Below are positions 7,120-14,908 of a DNA stretch of 64,000 nucleotides, piece after piece. The stretch comes from Geodermatophilus nigrescens (GTDB taxonomy: Bacteria > Actinomycetota > Actinomycetes > Mycobacteriales > Geodermatophilaceae). Every line of letters begins with the position of its first letter. Position 1 is the stretch's first letter. The notes under the pieces are model-generated. The model did not search any database and was not told the origin of the DNA. It saw only the letters and a program-made list of their open reading frames with translations. A program made the position numbers and the translations under genes. The DNA lies in the NCBI RefSeq assembly GCF_900129495.1, contig NZ_FQVX01000004.1, positions 1-64,000 of the forward strand. Reading direction: 5' to 3'.

Positions 7120-9018
7120 TCAGGGCCGCAGCGCCGGTGCCGCGTAGTTCAGCGGCAGCAGGAGGGCCGGGTCGCTGATCGGCACCTCCCACACCGCGTC
7201 GCCGCCGTCGGGGTCGATGACCTGCCCGGTGCGCAGGAAGGTCGCCACCTGCCGCTGGCCCTGCAGCGCCGCCGGGAGGGTCAGCTGCAGCAGGAAGGAG
7301 TGCGGGTTGTTGGCCGCGTTCGCCGTCCTGTCGTTGCGGTAGAGGCTGGTCCGCGACCACAGGTCCCCGGCGTCGACCAGCGTGTACGACGTCGGGTTGG
7401 GCACCGTCTGGTCACCGAAGGCCACCTGGACGACGACCCGCTCGGGCGCGATGAGCGGCGAGAAGGTCTCCGGGCTGCCCGGCCGGGACAGCCAGGTGGC
7501 CCGCGCCAGGTACTCCTGGATCGCCGCCGCCCCCGGCACGGTCAGCGTCACGGGGCCCTCGCCGCGCAGCGGCATCTGCTCCTGGAAGAAGCCGCGGGTC
7601 GGGTCGCTGCTGTTGAGCAGGCCGGCCGCCTGCAGCGCCTGGGTGGTCAGTGGCCGGAACGACGGCGACAGCCGCGCGATCTCGGTGATCGGGCCGCCGG
7701 GCACGTTGAGCACCGAGCGGGCGATCGCCGGGTCGGCGCCGGTGACCATCGTCCCGTAGATGCCACCGAAGCTCTGGCCGAAGTAGGTCACCCCGCGGCC
7801 GGAGAGGTCGGCGCTGCCGTTGCGGTCGACGTCGGTGCCCAGCGAGCGCACCAGGGTCATGACGTCCGCGGCGGTCTGCCGCAGCGCGTCCCGTGACGAC
7901 GCCGCGGCGATCGCCCCGGTGGCCGAGGAGCCCTCGGTGTTGCCGATGACGCCGTCGCCGTTCTGGTCGACGCCCCGGCCGTAGGACGACAGCCGCGTCG
8001 TCTGGCCGCCGCTGGTGACGACCCACTCGCTGCCCGGCCCGTAGCCGTGGCCGACGACGTTGGTGCCGATCGTGGCGAGGCCGGCGTTGGCGTTGCCGAC
8101 GGCGGCGAGGAAGACGCTCGTCGTCGAGGCGGTGAAGCCGTGGCCGAAGACCGCCGTCGGCCAGCCACCCGTCGGGGACGTGCCCGGCGGGAGGACGGCG
8201 ACGATCGGCAGCCGGGCCTTGCCCACCGGCGCCGGGCCGCCGTCGCGGGTGGGCGTCTGCCGGATGGAGACGTCGGGCTGCAGCCACGACGGCGCCTCGT
8301 AGGAGCCGAAGACCAGCGTGCTGCCGGCCGGGTAGGGCGGGAGCACCACCGGGACGGTCTGGTCGGCGGCGCCGCGGTCCTGCAGCTGCGCGACCGTGGT
8401 GCCGGCCGCCGGGAAGACGCCCTCGATCCGCAGGCCCGGCACGATGCCCTGGGCGCGGAGGGCCGCGCCGCTCTCGATCTGCCGGCGCAGGTCGAGCAGG
8501 CCGTCGGTCGCGCTCAGCGTGGTGAAGATGTCCTGGGTGGCCTTGTTGTCCGGGCCGCCCTGCACCTTAAGCCGGTACGTCGTGCCGGGCGCGAGCTGCT
8601 CGGCCGGGTGGGCGTACAGGGTGTTGGTGGCCGGGTCCCACACGACGCGGTCGACGCCGGTGCGCCACCCGCCGTGCTCCTCCTGGACGGTGATGCGCGC
8701 GGCGGTCGCCGCCGGGTCGACGGGCGAGCTGAACCGCACGGCGATCCGCGGGTCCAGGTCGAAGCCGTCGAGCTGGTTGAGCGACTGCACCAGGCCGCAG
8801 GTGACCGGGGCCCCGCAGTCGGCCGTCGGGAGGGCGACCCGCCGTCCGGTCAGCTGGGCCGGGTCGCGGACGGTCAGGGAGTTCGACGGGAAGACCGAGA
8901 GGGGCTCGGCCTTCTGCGGGGCGGCCAGCGCGGGGGTCGCGGTGACCGAGAGGGTGGCCGTGAGGGCCAGCGCACCGAGGAGCGACGAGGTCGCCCGGTG
9001 CCAGCGTCGTTGCTGCAC
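7120..9018 (-). CDS. secreted lipase-like alpha/beta hydrolase
   Basis: A 632-residue exported hydrolase. A signal peptide (core LLGALALTATLSVTAT, site ALAAP) is followed by an Ig-like segment typical of Big_5 domains (RFSSPVDPAATAARITV ... AHPAEQLAPGTTYRLKVQ). The C-terminal catalytic half has the oxyanion region AVFGHGF and the nucleophile elbow GQSFGG with Ser at about 416. The architecture resembles proteins annotated as bacterial virulence-factor lipases. Two acidic loops, DQNGDGVIG and DVDRNGSADL, look like calcium-binding EF-hand or dockerin-type loops inserted in the hydrolase. The GTG at 9018 follows GGAGAAGCCT. The natural ester substrate is unknown, and the catalytic Asp and His cannot be placed with certainty by eye. 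Confidence 0.83.
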   Translation of the reverse strand: MQQRRWHRATSSLLGALALTATLSVTATPALAAPQKAEPLSVFPSNSLTVRDPAQLTGRRVALPTADCGAPVTCGLVQSLNQLDGFDLDPRIAVRFSSPVDPAATAARITVQEEHGGWRTGVDRVVWDPATNTLYAHPAEQLAPGTTYRLKVQGGPDNKATQDIFTTLSATDGLLDLRRQIESGAALRAQGIVPGLRIEGVFPAAGTTVAQLQDRGAADQTVPVVLPPYPAGSTLVFGSYEAPSWLQPDVSIRQTPTRDGGPAPVGKARLPIVAVLPPGTSPTGGWPTAVFGHGFTASTTSVFLAAVGNANAGLATIGTNVVGHGYGPGSEWVVTSGGQTTRLSSYGRGVDQNGDGVIGNTEGSSATGAIAAASSRDALRQTAADVMTLVRSLGTDVDRNGSADLSGRGVTYFGQSFGGIYGTMVTGADPAIARSVLNVPGGPITEIARLSPSFRPLTTQALQAAGLLNSSDPTRGFFQEQMPLRGEGPVTLTVPGAAAIQEYLARATWLSRPGSPETFSPLIAPERVVVQVAFGDQTVPNPTSYTLVDAGDLWSRTSLYRNDRTANAANNPHSFLLQLTLPAALQGQRQVATFLRTGQVIDPDGGDAVWEVPISDPALLLPLNYAAPALRP

Positions 9019-9051
9019 AGGCTTCTCCAGATGGAAGGGACGAACCGGTCC

Positions 9052-9080
9052 TTCCTAGCCTCCGGTGAGCCGTATCACAA
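9052..9080 (-). promoter_or_regulatory. candidate promoter of the lipase-like gene
   Basis: On the minus strand a TTGTGA (-35) and a TAGGAA (-10) are separated by exactly 17 bases, 34 bases upstream of the GTG start. The -10 lacks the terminal T, so this is a weak match. Confidence 0.35.
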
Positions 9081-9104
9081 CTGGCGGGTGTTGCAGCCGG
9101 TCCT

Positions 9105-9118
9105 GCTCCACGTGGAAC
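9105..9118. promoter_or_regulatory. parS-like ParB-binding site (one mismatch)
   Basis: GCTCCACGTGGAAC differs by one base from the palindrome GTTCCACGTGGAAC found at three other places in this window. It is intergenic, between the lipase-like gene and dnaB. Confidence 0.6.
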
Positions 9119-9160
9119 ACCGGTGCCGACCGGGCCGTCGCCGTCCGCCCCGAGGACGCC

Positions 9161-9195
9161 GCAGCGGCCCGGAGCGGGGTGCTCCGGGCCGCTGC
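9161..9195 (-). terminator. terminator of dnaB
   Basis: Arms 9161-9175 and 9181-9195 (GCAGCGGCCCGGAGC and its complement) pair perfectly over 15 bases with loop GGGGT. The hairpin starts 30 bases beyond the dnaB stop. Confidence 0.88.
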
Positions 9196-9224
9196 GGGCG
9201 CCTGGCTGGGTGGCCGTGTAGCGC

Positions 9225-10595
9225 CTAGTTGGCCATGTCCACGAAGCGGCTGTAGTGGCCCTGGAAGGCGACGGTGACGTTCGCGGTCGGGCCGTTGCGG
9301 TGCTTGACCAGCATGATGTCGGCCTCGCCGGCCCGCGGGGACTCCTTCTCGTACATGTCCTCGCGGTGGATCATCATCACCATGTCGGCGTCCTGCTCGA
9401 TCGAGCCGGACTCGCGGAGGTCCGACAGCATCGGCTTCTTGTCCTGGCGCTGCTCCGAGCCTCGGTTGAGCTGCGACATCGCGATCACCGGGACCTCGAT
9501 CTCCTTGGCCAGCAGCTTCAGGGCACGGGAGAACTCCGAGACCTCCTGCTGACGGCTCTCGACGCGCTTGCCCGACGTCATGAGCTGGAGGTAGTCGATG
9601 ACCACGAGCTTGAGGTCCTGGCGCTGCTTGAGCCGCCGCGCCTTGGCCCGGATCTCCATCATCGTCATGTTCGGCGAGTCGTCGATGTAGAGCGGCGCGT
9701 CGGCCACCTCGCCCATCCGGCGGGCCAGCTTCGACCAGTCCTCGTCCGACAGCGTGCCCGCGCGCATGTGGTGCAGCGGCACCTTCGCCTCGGCCGACAG
9801 CAGCCGCATGGTGATCTCGTGCTTGCTCATCTCGAGCGAGAAGATGACGGCCGGCATGTGGTGCTTCACCGTGGCCGACCGGGCGATGTCGAGCCCGAGG
9901 GTCGACTTGCCCACACCGGGGCGGGCGGCGATGACGACCATCTGCCCGGCCTGCAGGCCGTTGGTCAGCTCGTCGAGGTCGCGGATGCCGGTGGGCACGC
10001 CGCGGGCGGTGCCGCCGCGGGAGGCGATCGCGTCGAGCTCGTCCATCGTGGGCTGCAGGACGTCCTCGAGGCGCGAGTAGTCCTCGCTCATCCGCTTCTC
10101 GGTGACCTCGTAGATCTCCTGCTGCGCGCGGTCGACGATGTCGTCGACGTCGCCCCGCCCGCCGGCCGCGCCGTAGCCGAGCTGCACCACGCGGGTGCCG
10201 GCCTCGACCAGCCGCCGCAGCGTGGCCTGCTCGGCCACGATCTGCGCGTAGTAGCCGGCGTTGGCCGCCGTGGGCGTGGAGGCGATGAGCGTGTGCAGGT
10301 AGACCGCGCCGCCCATCTTCGACAGCTGGTCGGTGCGGTTGAGCTCGGCGGCGACGGTGATCGCGTCGGCCGGCTCGCCCCGGCCGTAGAGGTCCAGGAT
10401 GCAGTCGTAGATCACCTGGTGGGCCGGCCGGTAGAAGTCGTTGCCGGTCAGCTGCTCGACGACGTCGGCGATGGCGTCCTTGCTCATCAGCATGCCGCCG
10501 AGCACCGACTGCTCGGCGGCGACGTCCTGCGGGGGCTGCCGGTCGTACTCCGGCGCCGTGGCCTGCGGCCGGCTGAAGTCGTCGGCGACCGCCAC
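9225..10595 (-). CDS. dnaB: replicative DNA helicase DnaB
   Basis: A 456-residue hexameric 5'-3' helicase that unwinds DNA at the replication fork. The N-terminal domain starts QDVAAEQSVLGGML. The RecA-like domain has Walker A ARPGVGKST at about 224-232, Walker B LVVIDYLQLM, the motif MSQLNRG, and SGSIEQDADMVMM near the C-terminus. The start is a GTG at 10595 with GGGAGG about 6 bases upstream; the longer frame upstream lacks homologous character and crosses DnaA boxes. No intein interrupts the gene, whereas some actinobacterial dnaB genes carry one. Its neighbours rplI-rpsR-ssb-rpsF are in the conserved actinobacterial order, although here a regulator and small membrane genes separate them. 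A cluster of DnaA boxes lies upstream at 10823-10940. Confidence 0.97.
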   Translation of the reverse strand: MAVADDFSRPQATAPEYDRQPPQDVAAEQSVLGGMLMSKDAIADVVEQLTGNDFYRPAHQVIYDCILDLYGRGEPADAITVAAELNRTDQLSKMGGAVYLHTLIASTPTAANAGYYAQIVAEQATLRRLVEAGTRVVQLGYGAAGGRGDVDDIVDRAQQEIYEVTEKRMSEDYSRLEDVLQPTMDELDAIASRGGTARGVPTGIRDLDELTNGLQAGQMVVIAARPGVGKSTLGLDIARSATVKHHMPAVIFSLEMSKHEITMRLLSAEAKVPLHHMRAGTLSDEDWSKLARRMGEVADAPLYIDDSPNMTMMEIRAKARRLKQRQDLKLVVIDYLQLMTSGKRVESRQQEVSEFSRALKLLAKEIEVPVIAMSQLNRGSEQRQDKKPMLSDLRESGSIEQDADMVMMIHREDMYEKESPRAGEADIMLVKHRNGPTANVTVAFQGHYSRFVDMAN

Positions 10596-11069
10596 CTGGT
10601 ACCTCCCTGTGCTCGTGGGCGCGCGCGGACACAGCCCGGGCGGGAGCCCGGGCCCGGTGGGGGAGCACCAGGACGCGCGACGCTCGTGCCCGAACGTCCG
10701 TCCGAGCACGTTGCTACCGGGAGCCACCGACAGTTCTCCGCCGGGACCCGGTGCCGCAGAGGACGGTAGGAAACCGACGGCCGGTCCGTCCAACACCCGT
10801 GTGCACCGCGTTCTGCACAACTTGTGGACAAGTCGGTGGACAGCCCGAGTCGACATGTGGAGACGGGCGGGACACCGACCGGCCATCCGCGGGTCCTGCG
10901 GGTGTCACCTGCGGGCGCTCCGCCCACGGGCTGTGGACACGAAGAAGTCGGGCGATCCGACGTCCGGGCGTGTCGTGTCGTCCCGTCCGGAACACCGGTC
11001 CCAGCAGCCCACCCGCCGGGTCGTACGAGCCCCCGGGCGGCCCCGCGCGCGGCACGGGAGACTGGCCCG
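10596..11069. other. dnaB upstream region with DnaA-box cluster
   Basis: No gene is visible in these 474 bases between divergent dnaB and the XRE-type regulator. TGTGGACAA at 10823-10831 is, on the minus strand, an exact TTGTCCACA DnaA box. It is centred in an inverted repeat ACTTGT-GG-ACAAGT. TGTGGACAC at 10932-10940 is one mismatch away. GGTGGACAG (10835) and TGTGGAGAC (10856) are weaker. The cluster could regulate dnaB or titrate DnaA. Confidence 0.55.
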
Positions 11070-11918
11070 GTGGACCCCGCGGACCTCGGCAGCTACCTGT
11101 CCACCCGGCGCGCCCGCGTCCGTCCGGCCGACGTCGGCCTGCCCGAGGGCCCCCGCCGCCGGGTGCCGGGCCTGCGCCGCGACGAGGTCGCGCGGCTGGC
11201 CGGCACCTCGGTCGAGTACTACACCGAGCTCGAGCAGGGGAAGGCCACGCACCCGTCCCCGCAGGTGCTCGCGGCGCTGGCCCGCGCGCTGCGGCTCGAC
11301 GGCGACGAGCGCGACCACCTGTTCCACCTGGCCGGCCTCGCGCCGCCGTCGTCGGGCGGCAGCGGGCACGTGCAGCCGGCGATGCTCACCCTGCTCGACC
11401 GCCTGGGGACGACGCCGGCGCGGGTCATCACCGACCTCGACGTGACCCTCGCGCAGAACCCCATGGCCGAGGCCCTGCTCGGCGACGCCGGGCCGCGGAC
11501 CTGGCCGGCCGCGAGCTTCGTCTACCGCTGGTTCACCGACCCCGCCGCACGGGGCCTCTACCCCGCCGAGGACCACCTGCGGCACTCGCGGGAGAGCGTG
11601 GCCGACCTGCGCGCCGCCGTCGCCCGCCGGGGGCGCGACGACGAGGCCGAGGACCTGGTGGAGCGCCTGCACGCGGCCAGCGACGAGTTCGCGGCGCTGT
11701 GGGCCAGCGGCGACGTCGCCGTGCGGCGCAGCGTCCGCAAGCGGATCGTGCACCCGACCCTGGGCGTGCTGGAGCTCGACTGCCAACGCCTGGTCAGCGA
11801 CGACGGCCGGCAGCGGCTGCTGTTCTTCACCGCCCCGCCCGGCAGCGCCGCCGTGGGCCAGCTGGAGCTGCTGTCGGTGGTGGGCCGCCAGGACCTCGGG
11901 ACCCCCTCCGGGGCCTGA
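11070..11918 (+). CDS. XRE-family regulator with MmyB-like ligand domain
   Basis: A 282-residue DNA-binding protein. The N-terminal HTH covers about residues 10-75: RRVPGLRRDEVARLAGTS, then VEYYTELEQG and PQVLAALARALRL, a very common actinobacterial arrangement. The rest (RVITDLDVTLAQNPMAEALLG, ... FVYRWFTDP, ... RIVHPTLGVLELDCQRL) matches the MmyB-like ligand-binding domain usually paired with it. The GTG at 11070 is preceded by GGGAG about 9 bases upstream. Such proteins often control an adjacent dehydrogenase or transporter gene. Here the neighbours are dnaB (divergent) and a MarR gene (convergent), so no target is evident. Effector unknown. Confidence 0.85.
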   Translation: MDPADLGSYLSTRRARVRPADVGLPEGPRRRVPGLRRDEVARLAGTSVEYYTELEQGKATHPSPQVLAALARALRLDGDERDHLFHLAGLAPPSSGGSGHVQPAMLTLLDRLGTTPARVITDLDVTLAQNPMAEALLGDAGPRTWPAASFVYRWFTDPAARGLYPAEDHLRHSRESVADLRAAVARRGRDDEAEDLVERLHAASDEFAALWASGDVAVRRSVRKRIVHPTLGVLELDCQRLVSDDGRQRLLFFTAPPGSAAVGQLELLSVVGRQDLGTPSGA

Positions 11919-11927
11919 GCGCCCCCG

Positions 11928-12383
11928 TCAGGCGCCCGGCACCCGCCCGGCCAGTGCCAGGACCGCCAGGAGGGCCGAGCGGTCCAGCGGGGCGCCGTGG
12001 GACCCGAGCGCCGCGCCGAGGTCGGCGTCCAGCGCGGCCACCGCGTCGTGCCCCGCGGCGAGCAGCCGGCGCCCCTCGCCGGTCACCCGGAGCCCGGCCC
12101 GCCGGCCGCGCCCCGGGCCGGCGGGCTCGACGGCACCGAGCTCGACCAGCCGCCCGACGGTCGCGTGCACGCTCTGCGGCGTCACCCGCGCCCGCCGTGC
12201 CAGGTCGGTGTAGGAGAGCCCCTCGTCGCGGGCCAGGTGGCCGAGGACGCCGAACAGCCGCAGGGACAGGCCCAGCGGCGCCAGCCGGCTCCCCAGCAGG
12301 TCCTCCACCGCACGACCGGCGACCACGAGCGCCATCGCGGCGCTGTCCGGCGGCCGGTCTGCCGCTCCTCCGGGTCCCGTCAC
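11928..12383 (-). CDS. MarR-family transcriptional regulator
   Basis: A 151-residue winged-helix protein. Helix-turn-helix elements are visible as YTDLARRARVTPQSVHATVGRLVELGAV at about 58-85, followed by a basic wing (GRGRRAGLRVTGEG). The flanking helices at both ends would form the dimer interface, as in MarR proteins. The start is a GTG at 12383. The gene is divergent from a two-gene membrane operon. The 71-base gap contains a near-perfect 9-base inverted repeat that is a likely operator for both directions. MarR proteins usually respond to small aromatic or oxidising compounds; the ligand here is unknown. Confidence 0.83.
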   Translation of the reverse strand: MTGPGGAADRPPDSAAMALVVAGRAVEDLLGSRLAPLGLSLRLFGVLGHLARDEGLSYTDLARRARVTPQSVHATVGRLVELGAVEPAGPGRGRRAGLRVTGEGRRLLAAGHDAVAALDADLGAALGSHGAPLDRSALLAVLALAGRVPGA

Positions 12384-12405
12384 GGACGGATCCTCGCAGC
12401 ACCGT

Positions 12406-12428
12406 CGGTTTCAGCCTGACTGATACCG
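12406..12428. promoter_or_regulatory. candidate MarR operator
   Basis: CGGTTTCAG (12406-12414) and CTGATACCG (12420-12428) form an inverted repeat with one mismatch and a 5-base spacer. It lies 23 bases from the marR start and 27 bases from the ATG of the divergent membrane gene, and its right arm overlaps a possible TACCGT -10 box. Confidence 0.55.
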
Positions 12429-12454
12429 TGGACGCACTCGGAGAGAGGAGTCCC

Positions 12455-12982
12455 ATGGCCGCCGTGCTGCTCAGCGTCCACGTGGTCGTCGCCGTCGTCT
12501 TCGTCGGCGCGGTGACGATCGCGGTCAGTCTGTTCCCCCGCTACGCCCGGGAGGCCCTCGCCGACGGGACAGGCAGCGGGTCCAGCAGCGGGTCCATCAG
12601 CGGATCCGGCAGCGGGTCCGGAGCCGGGGTGCCGGCGCTGCGCCTGCTGCACCGGGTCACCCGCGTGTACGCCGTGCTGTCCCTGGCCGTGCCCGTCTTC
12701 GGCGTCGCGACGGCGAGCGCGCTGGGCGTCCTCGGGAACGCCTGGGTCCTCGCGTCGATGGCGCTCACGCTGCTCGCGGCGGGCCTCCTGGCCGGCGTCG
12801 TCCTGCCCGGCCAGCAGGAGCTGCTCGCCGCGGCCACCCGGACACTGCCGGCCGGCGGCACGCTCGTGGCGGCGCGGGCCCGCGTCGCGCGGCTGGCGGC
12901 GGCGTCCGGGGCCTTCAACCTGGTCTGGGTGGCCGTCGTCGTCCTGATGGTCGTGCGCCCGGGGTCGACCACCGGTGTCTGA
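12455..12982 (+). CDS. integral membrane protein with a Gly-Ser loop
   Basis: A 175-residue protein with about four predicted membrane helices: VLLSVHVVVAVVFVGAVTIAV near the N-terminus, a pair at about 75-125 (VYAVLSLAVPVFGVATA; VLASMALTLLAAGLLAGVVL) and AFNLVWVAVVVLMVV at the C-terminus. The first and second helices are separated by a loop containing about 20 residues of almost pure Gly and Ser, encoded by imperfect 12-18 base repeats. The ATG at 12455 follows GAGAGGAG. Its gene overlaps the next by 8 bases, so the two form an operon, divergent from marR. I do not recognise the family firmly; DUF2269-like proteins have a similar layout. Function unknown. Confidence 0.7.
   Translation: MAAVLLSVHVVVAVVFVGAVTIAVSLFPRYAREALADGTGSGSSSGSISGSGSGSGAGVPALRLLHRVTRVYAVLSLAVPVFGVATASALGVLGNAWVLASMALTLLAAGLLAGVVLPGQQELLAAATRTLPAGGTLVAARARVARLAAASGAFNLVWVAVVVLMVVRPGSTTGV
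12566..12628 (+). repeat. coding Gly-Ser repeat
   Basis: Imperfect repeats of GGCAGCGGGTCC-like units encode a Gly-Ser loop in the membrane protein. Such tracts are prone to slippage and may vary in length between strains. Confidence 0.7.
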
Positions 12983-13259
12983 CCCGGCCGCCCGCCGGCT
13001 GGGCGTGGCCACCGCGGCCGAGCTGGTCACCCTCGCCGTCCTGCTGGGGAACCTCGCGACCGTGCACTGGGCGCCGCTCGCCTCGGCGGTCGGGCCGCTG
13101 CACGGCACCGCCTACCTGGTGACGGCGGTCCTGGCCTGGCAGCTGCCGCTGCCCCGCGGCGTGCGGCTGCGGGCCCTGGTGCCCGCGGTGGGCGGGCTGC
13201 TGGTGCTGCGGGCGGCCGCGCGGCGGGCACCCGGGACGGCGGCGCCCCCGAGCCCGTGA
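12975..13259 (+). CDS. small DUF3817-like membrane protein
   Basis: A 94-residue protein with three hydrophobic segments (AAELVTLAVLLGNLATVH, LHGTAYLVTAVLAWQ, LVPAVGGLLVLRAAA) and a conserved-looking GPLHGTAYL motif, which recalls DUF3817 proteins of actinobacteria. The GTG start at 12975 lies inside the end of the preceding gene (8-base overlap), implying translational coupling. It is transcribed toward the minus-strand rplI operon and separated from it by a hairpin. Its function is unknown; the operon as a whole may be controlled by the divergent MarR protein. Confidence 0.65.
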   Translation: MSDPAARRLGVATAAELVTLAVLLGNLATVHWAPLASAVGPLHGTAYLVTAVLAWQLPLPRGVRLRALVPAVGGLLVLRAAARRAPGTAAPPSP

Positions 13260-13290
13260 CCGGCGCCCTCACCGGCCCCGGAGACGCCGC

Positions 13291-13323
13291 GGGGGGCGCC
13301 GGACACGGTGTCCGACGCCCCCC
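13291..13323 (-). terminator. terminator of the rpsF-ssb-rpsR-rplI operon
   Basis: Arms 13291-13305 and 13309-13323 pair over 15 bases with one mismatch around a 3-base loop. It sits 18 bases beyond the rplI stop and also between convergent genes, so it may work in both directions. Confidence 0.85.
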
Positions 13324-13341
13324 GGGCGGTGCTGCGGTGCG

Positions 13342-13797
13342 TCAGCCGGCGACGACGTCGATCGCCAGCTGGGTGGTGACCTCCGGGTGCACCCGCACGG
13401 TGACGGTGTGCTGGCCGGTGGTCTTGATGCTGCTCGGCAGCTCGATGCGGCGGCGGTCCAGCTCCGGGCCACCGGCGGCCGTGACGGCCGCGGCGACGTC
13501 GGCGGTGGTGACGCGGCCGAAGAGACGGCCCCCGTCGCCGGCGCGGGCCGGCACCCGGACGGTCAGGCCGGAGAGGCGGCCGGCCACGGCCTGCGCCTCC
13601 TCGAGCGACCGCACCTCGCGGGCGGCACGCGCCCGGCGCAGCGACTCGACCTGCTTCTCGGCACCGCGGGAGGCGACGATGGCCAGGCCGCGGGGGAGGA
13701 GGTAGTTGCGGGCGTAGCCGCCCTTGACCTCCACCGTGTCACCGGAGGACCCGAGACCGGTGACCTCCTGCGTCAGGATCAGCTTCTGGGTGCTCAT
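13342..13797 (-). CDS. rplI: 50S ribosomal protein L9
   Basis: A 151-residue protein that binds 23S rRNA near the L1 stalk base. The N-terminal domain starts MSTQKLILTQEVTGLGSSGD and has the diagnostic VKGGYARNYLLPRGLA segment at about 25-40. A long connecting helix (EKQVESLRRARAARE) leads to the C-terminal domain, which ends TVTVRVHPEVTTQLAIDVV. The length is normal for L9. It is the last gene of the rpsF-ssb-rpsR-rplI operon, starting 2 bases after the rpsR stop, and is followed by a hairpin terminator. Confidence 0.98.
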   Translation of the reverse strand: MSTQKLILTQEVTGLGSSGDTVEVKGGYARNYLLPRGLAIVASRGAEKQVESLRRARAAREVRSLEEAQAVAGRLSGLTVRVPARAGDGGRLFGRVTTADVAAAVTAAGGPELDRRRIELPSSIKTTGQHTVTVRVHPEVTTQLAIDVVAG

Positions 13798-13799
13798 GG

Positions 13800-14036
13800 T
13801 CAGCGCGCCGTCGAGGTGTAGGGCAGCAGGGCCATCTCACGGCTGTTCTTGACGGCCGTGGCGACGTCCCGCTGGTGCTGGCTGCAGTTGCCGCTCACGC
13901 GGCGGGCACGGATCTTGCCGCGGTCGGAGATGAACTTCCGCAGCAGGGTCGTGTCCTTGTAGTCGATGTAGGTCGCCTTGTCCTTGCAGAACTGGCAGAC
14001 CTTCTTCTTGGGCTTGCGCACGGGGGGCTTGGGCAC
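13800..14036 (-). CDS. rpsR: 30S ribosomal protein S18
   Basis: A 78-residue protein that pairs with S6 on the 30S platform. The sequence runs from [17 protein letters not shown] through [18 protein letters not shown] to a C-terminal block containing [22 protein letters not shown]. It carries CxxC near residue 14 and a further Cys before His, so it is of the zinc-binding (C+) type. Actinobacteria often also carry a zinc-free paralog elsewhere, induced in zinc starvation. It lies between ssb (39 bases upstream) and rplI (2 bases downstream). Confidence 0.98.
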   Translation of the reverse strand: MPKPPVRKPKKKVCQFCKDKATYIDYKDTTLLRKFISDRGKIRARRVSGNCSQHQRDVATAVKNSREMALLPYTSTAR

Positions 14037-14075
14037 TGGGTTCTCCAGGTACGGCTAGATCTGGGTAGAGAGGGA

Positions 14076-14570
14076 TCAGAAGGGCGGCTCGTCGGACGGG
14101 CCGGCCGGAGTGGACCAGGGGTCGCTCGCCCCGCCGCCACCGCCGCCGAAACCGCCACCACCGCCGCCGCCGAAACCGCCGCCACCGCCGCCGCCACCCT
14201 CACCGCGGGCGGCACGGGTGACCTTCGCGGTGGCGTAGCGGAGGGAGGGGCCGATCTCGTCGACCTCGAGCTCGATCACGGTGCGCTTCTCGCCCTCCTT
14301 CGTCTCGAACGAGCGCTGCTTGAGGCGCCCCGAGACGATGACCCGCGAGCCGCGGGTGAGGGACTCGGCCACGTTCTCGGCCGCCTGCCGCCAGACGTTG
14401 CAGCGGAGGAACAGCGCCTCGCCGTCCTTCCACTCCTGCGACTGCCGGTCGAAGGTGCGGGGCGTCGAGGCGACCGTGAAGTTGGCGACCGCGGCACCCG
14501 ACGGCGTGAACCGCAGCTCCGGGTCGGAGGTCAGGTTGCCGATGACGGTGATGACGGTCTCGCCGGCCAT
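14076..14570 (-). CDS. ssb: single-stranded DNA-binding protein
   Basis: A 164-residue protein that coats single-stranded DNA during replication and repair. The OB-fold spans about 1-110: [18 protein letters not shown], then [18 protein letters not shown] and [19 protein letters not shown]. The tail is extremely Gly-rich with Phe interruptions (blocks of G6-8 with single F), then an acidic tip ending DEPPF, the partner-binding element seen in bacterial SSB. The ATG at 14570 is 2 bases after the rpsF stop. It is part of the ribosomal operon, as is usual in this phylum. The long Gly tract is a likely site of length variation. Confidence 0.97.
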   Translation of the reverse strand: MAGETVITVIGNLTSDPELRFTPSGAAVANFTVASTPRTFDRQSQEWKDGEALFLRCNVWRQAAENVAESLTRGSRVIVSGRLKQRSFETKEGEKRTVIELEVDEIGPSLRYATAKVTRAARGEGGGGGGGGFGGGGGGGFGGGGGGASDPWSTPAGPSDEPPF

Positions 14571-14572
14571 GC

Positions 14573-14860
14573 TCAGTGGACCTCGGGCCGCATCAGCTTG
14601 GTGCGCAGGACCGACTCGTTGAGGTTGAGCTGGCGGTCGAGCTCGGCGACCGCCGCGGGCTCGGCCTGGATGTCGACGACGGCGTAGATGCCCTCGACGT
14701 GCTTCTTGATCTCGTAGGCCAGGCGACGCCGGCCCCAGATGTCGGTCTTGACGCTGCCACCGGAGTTGGTGACGACGGTCAGGAACCGGTCGAGGGAGGG
14801 AGCGATGGTGCGCTCCTCCAGGTCGGGGTCGAGGATGACCATCAGTTCGTAGTGACGCAC
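14573..14860 (-). CDS. rpsF: 30S ribosomal protein S6
   Basis: A 95-residue ribosomal protein, first gene of the operon. It begins [18 protein letters not shown] and contains [19 protein letters not shown] at about 51-69, both typical of S6. The start is the GTG at 14860; it has AGGAGG 11 bases upstream and gives the expected length. The 5' leader carries a stem-loop at 14890-14908. S6 together with S18 is known in several phyla to repress its own operon by binding a leader RNA, so that is a plausible mode of control here. Confidence 0.96.
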   Translation of the reverse strand: MRHYELMVILDPDLEERTIAPSLDRFLTVVTNSGGSVKTDIWGRRRLAYEIKKHVEGIYAVVDIQAEPAAVAELDRQLNLNESVLRTKLMRPEVH

Positions 14861-14889
14861 GGAGAACCCCACCTCCTCTGGTCTGGGCG

Positions 14890-14908
14890 GCTGCAGGACG
14901 TCTGCAGC
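14890..14908 (-). promoter_or_regulatory. stem-loop in the rpsF leader
   Basis: GCTGCAG (14890-14896) and CTGCAGC (14902-14908) pair around a 5-base loop, 30 bases upstream of the rpsF start. On the RNA it is followed by CCG. It is a candidate S6:S18 autoregulatory element but was not matched to the described consensus. Confidence 0.35.

Noticed and set aside
9225-10595. An intein in dnaB, gyrA or gyrB
   Set aside because: All three proteins are continuous with normal lengths and no Hint or homing endonuclease motifs.
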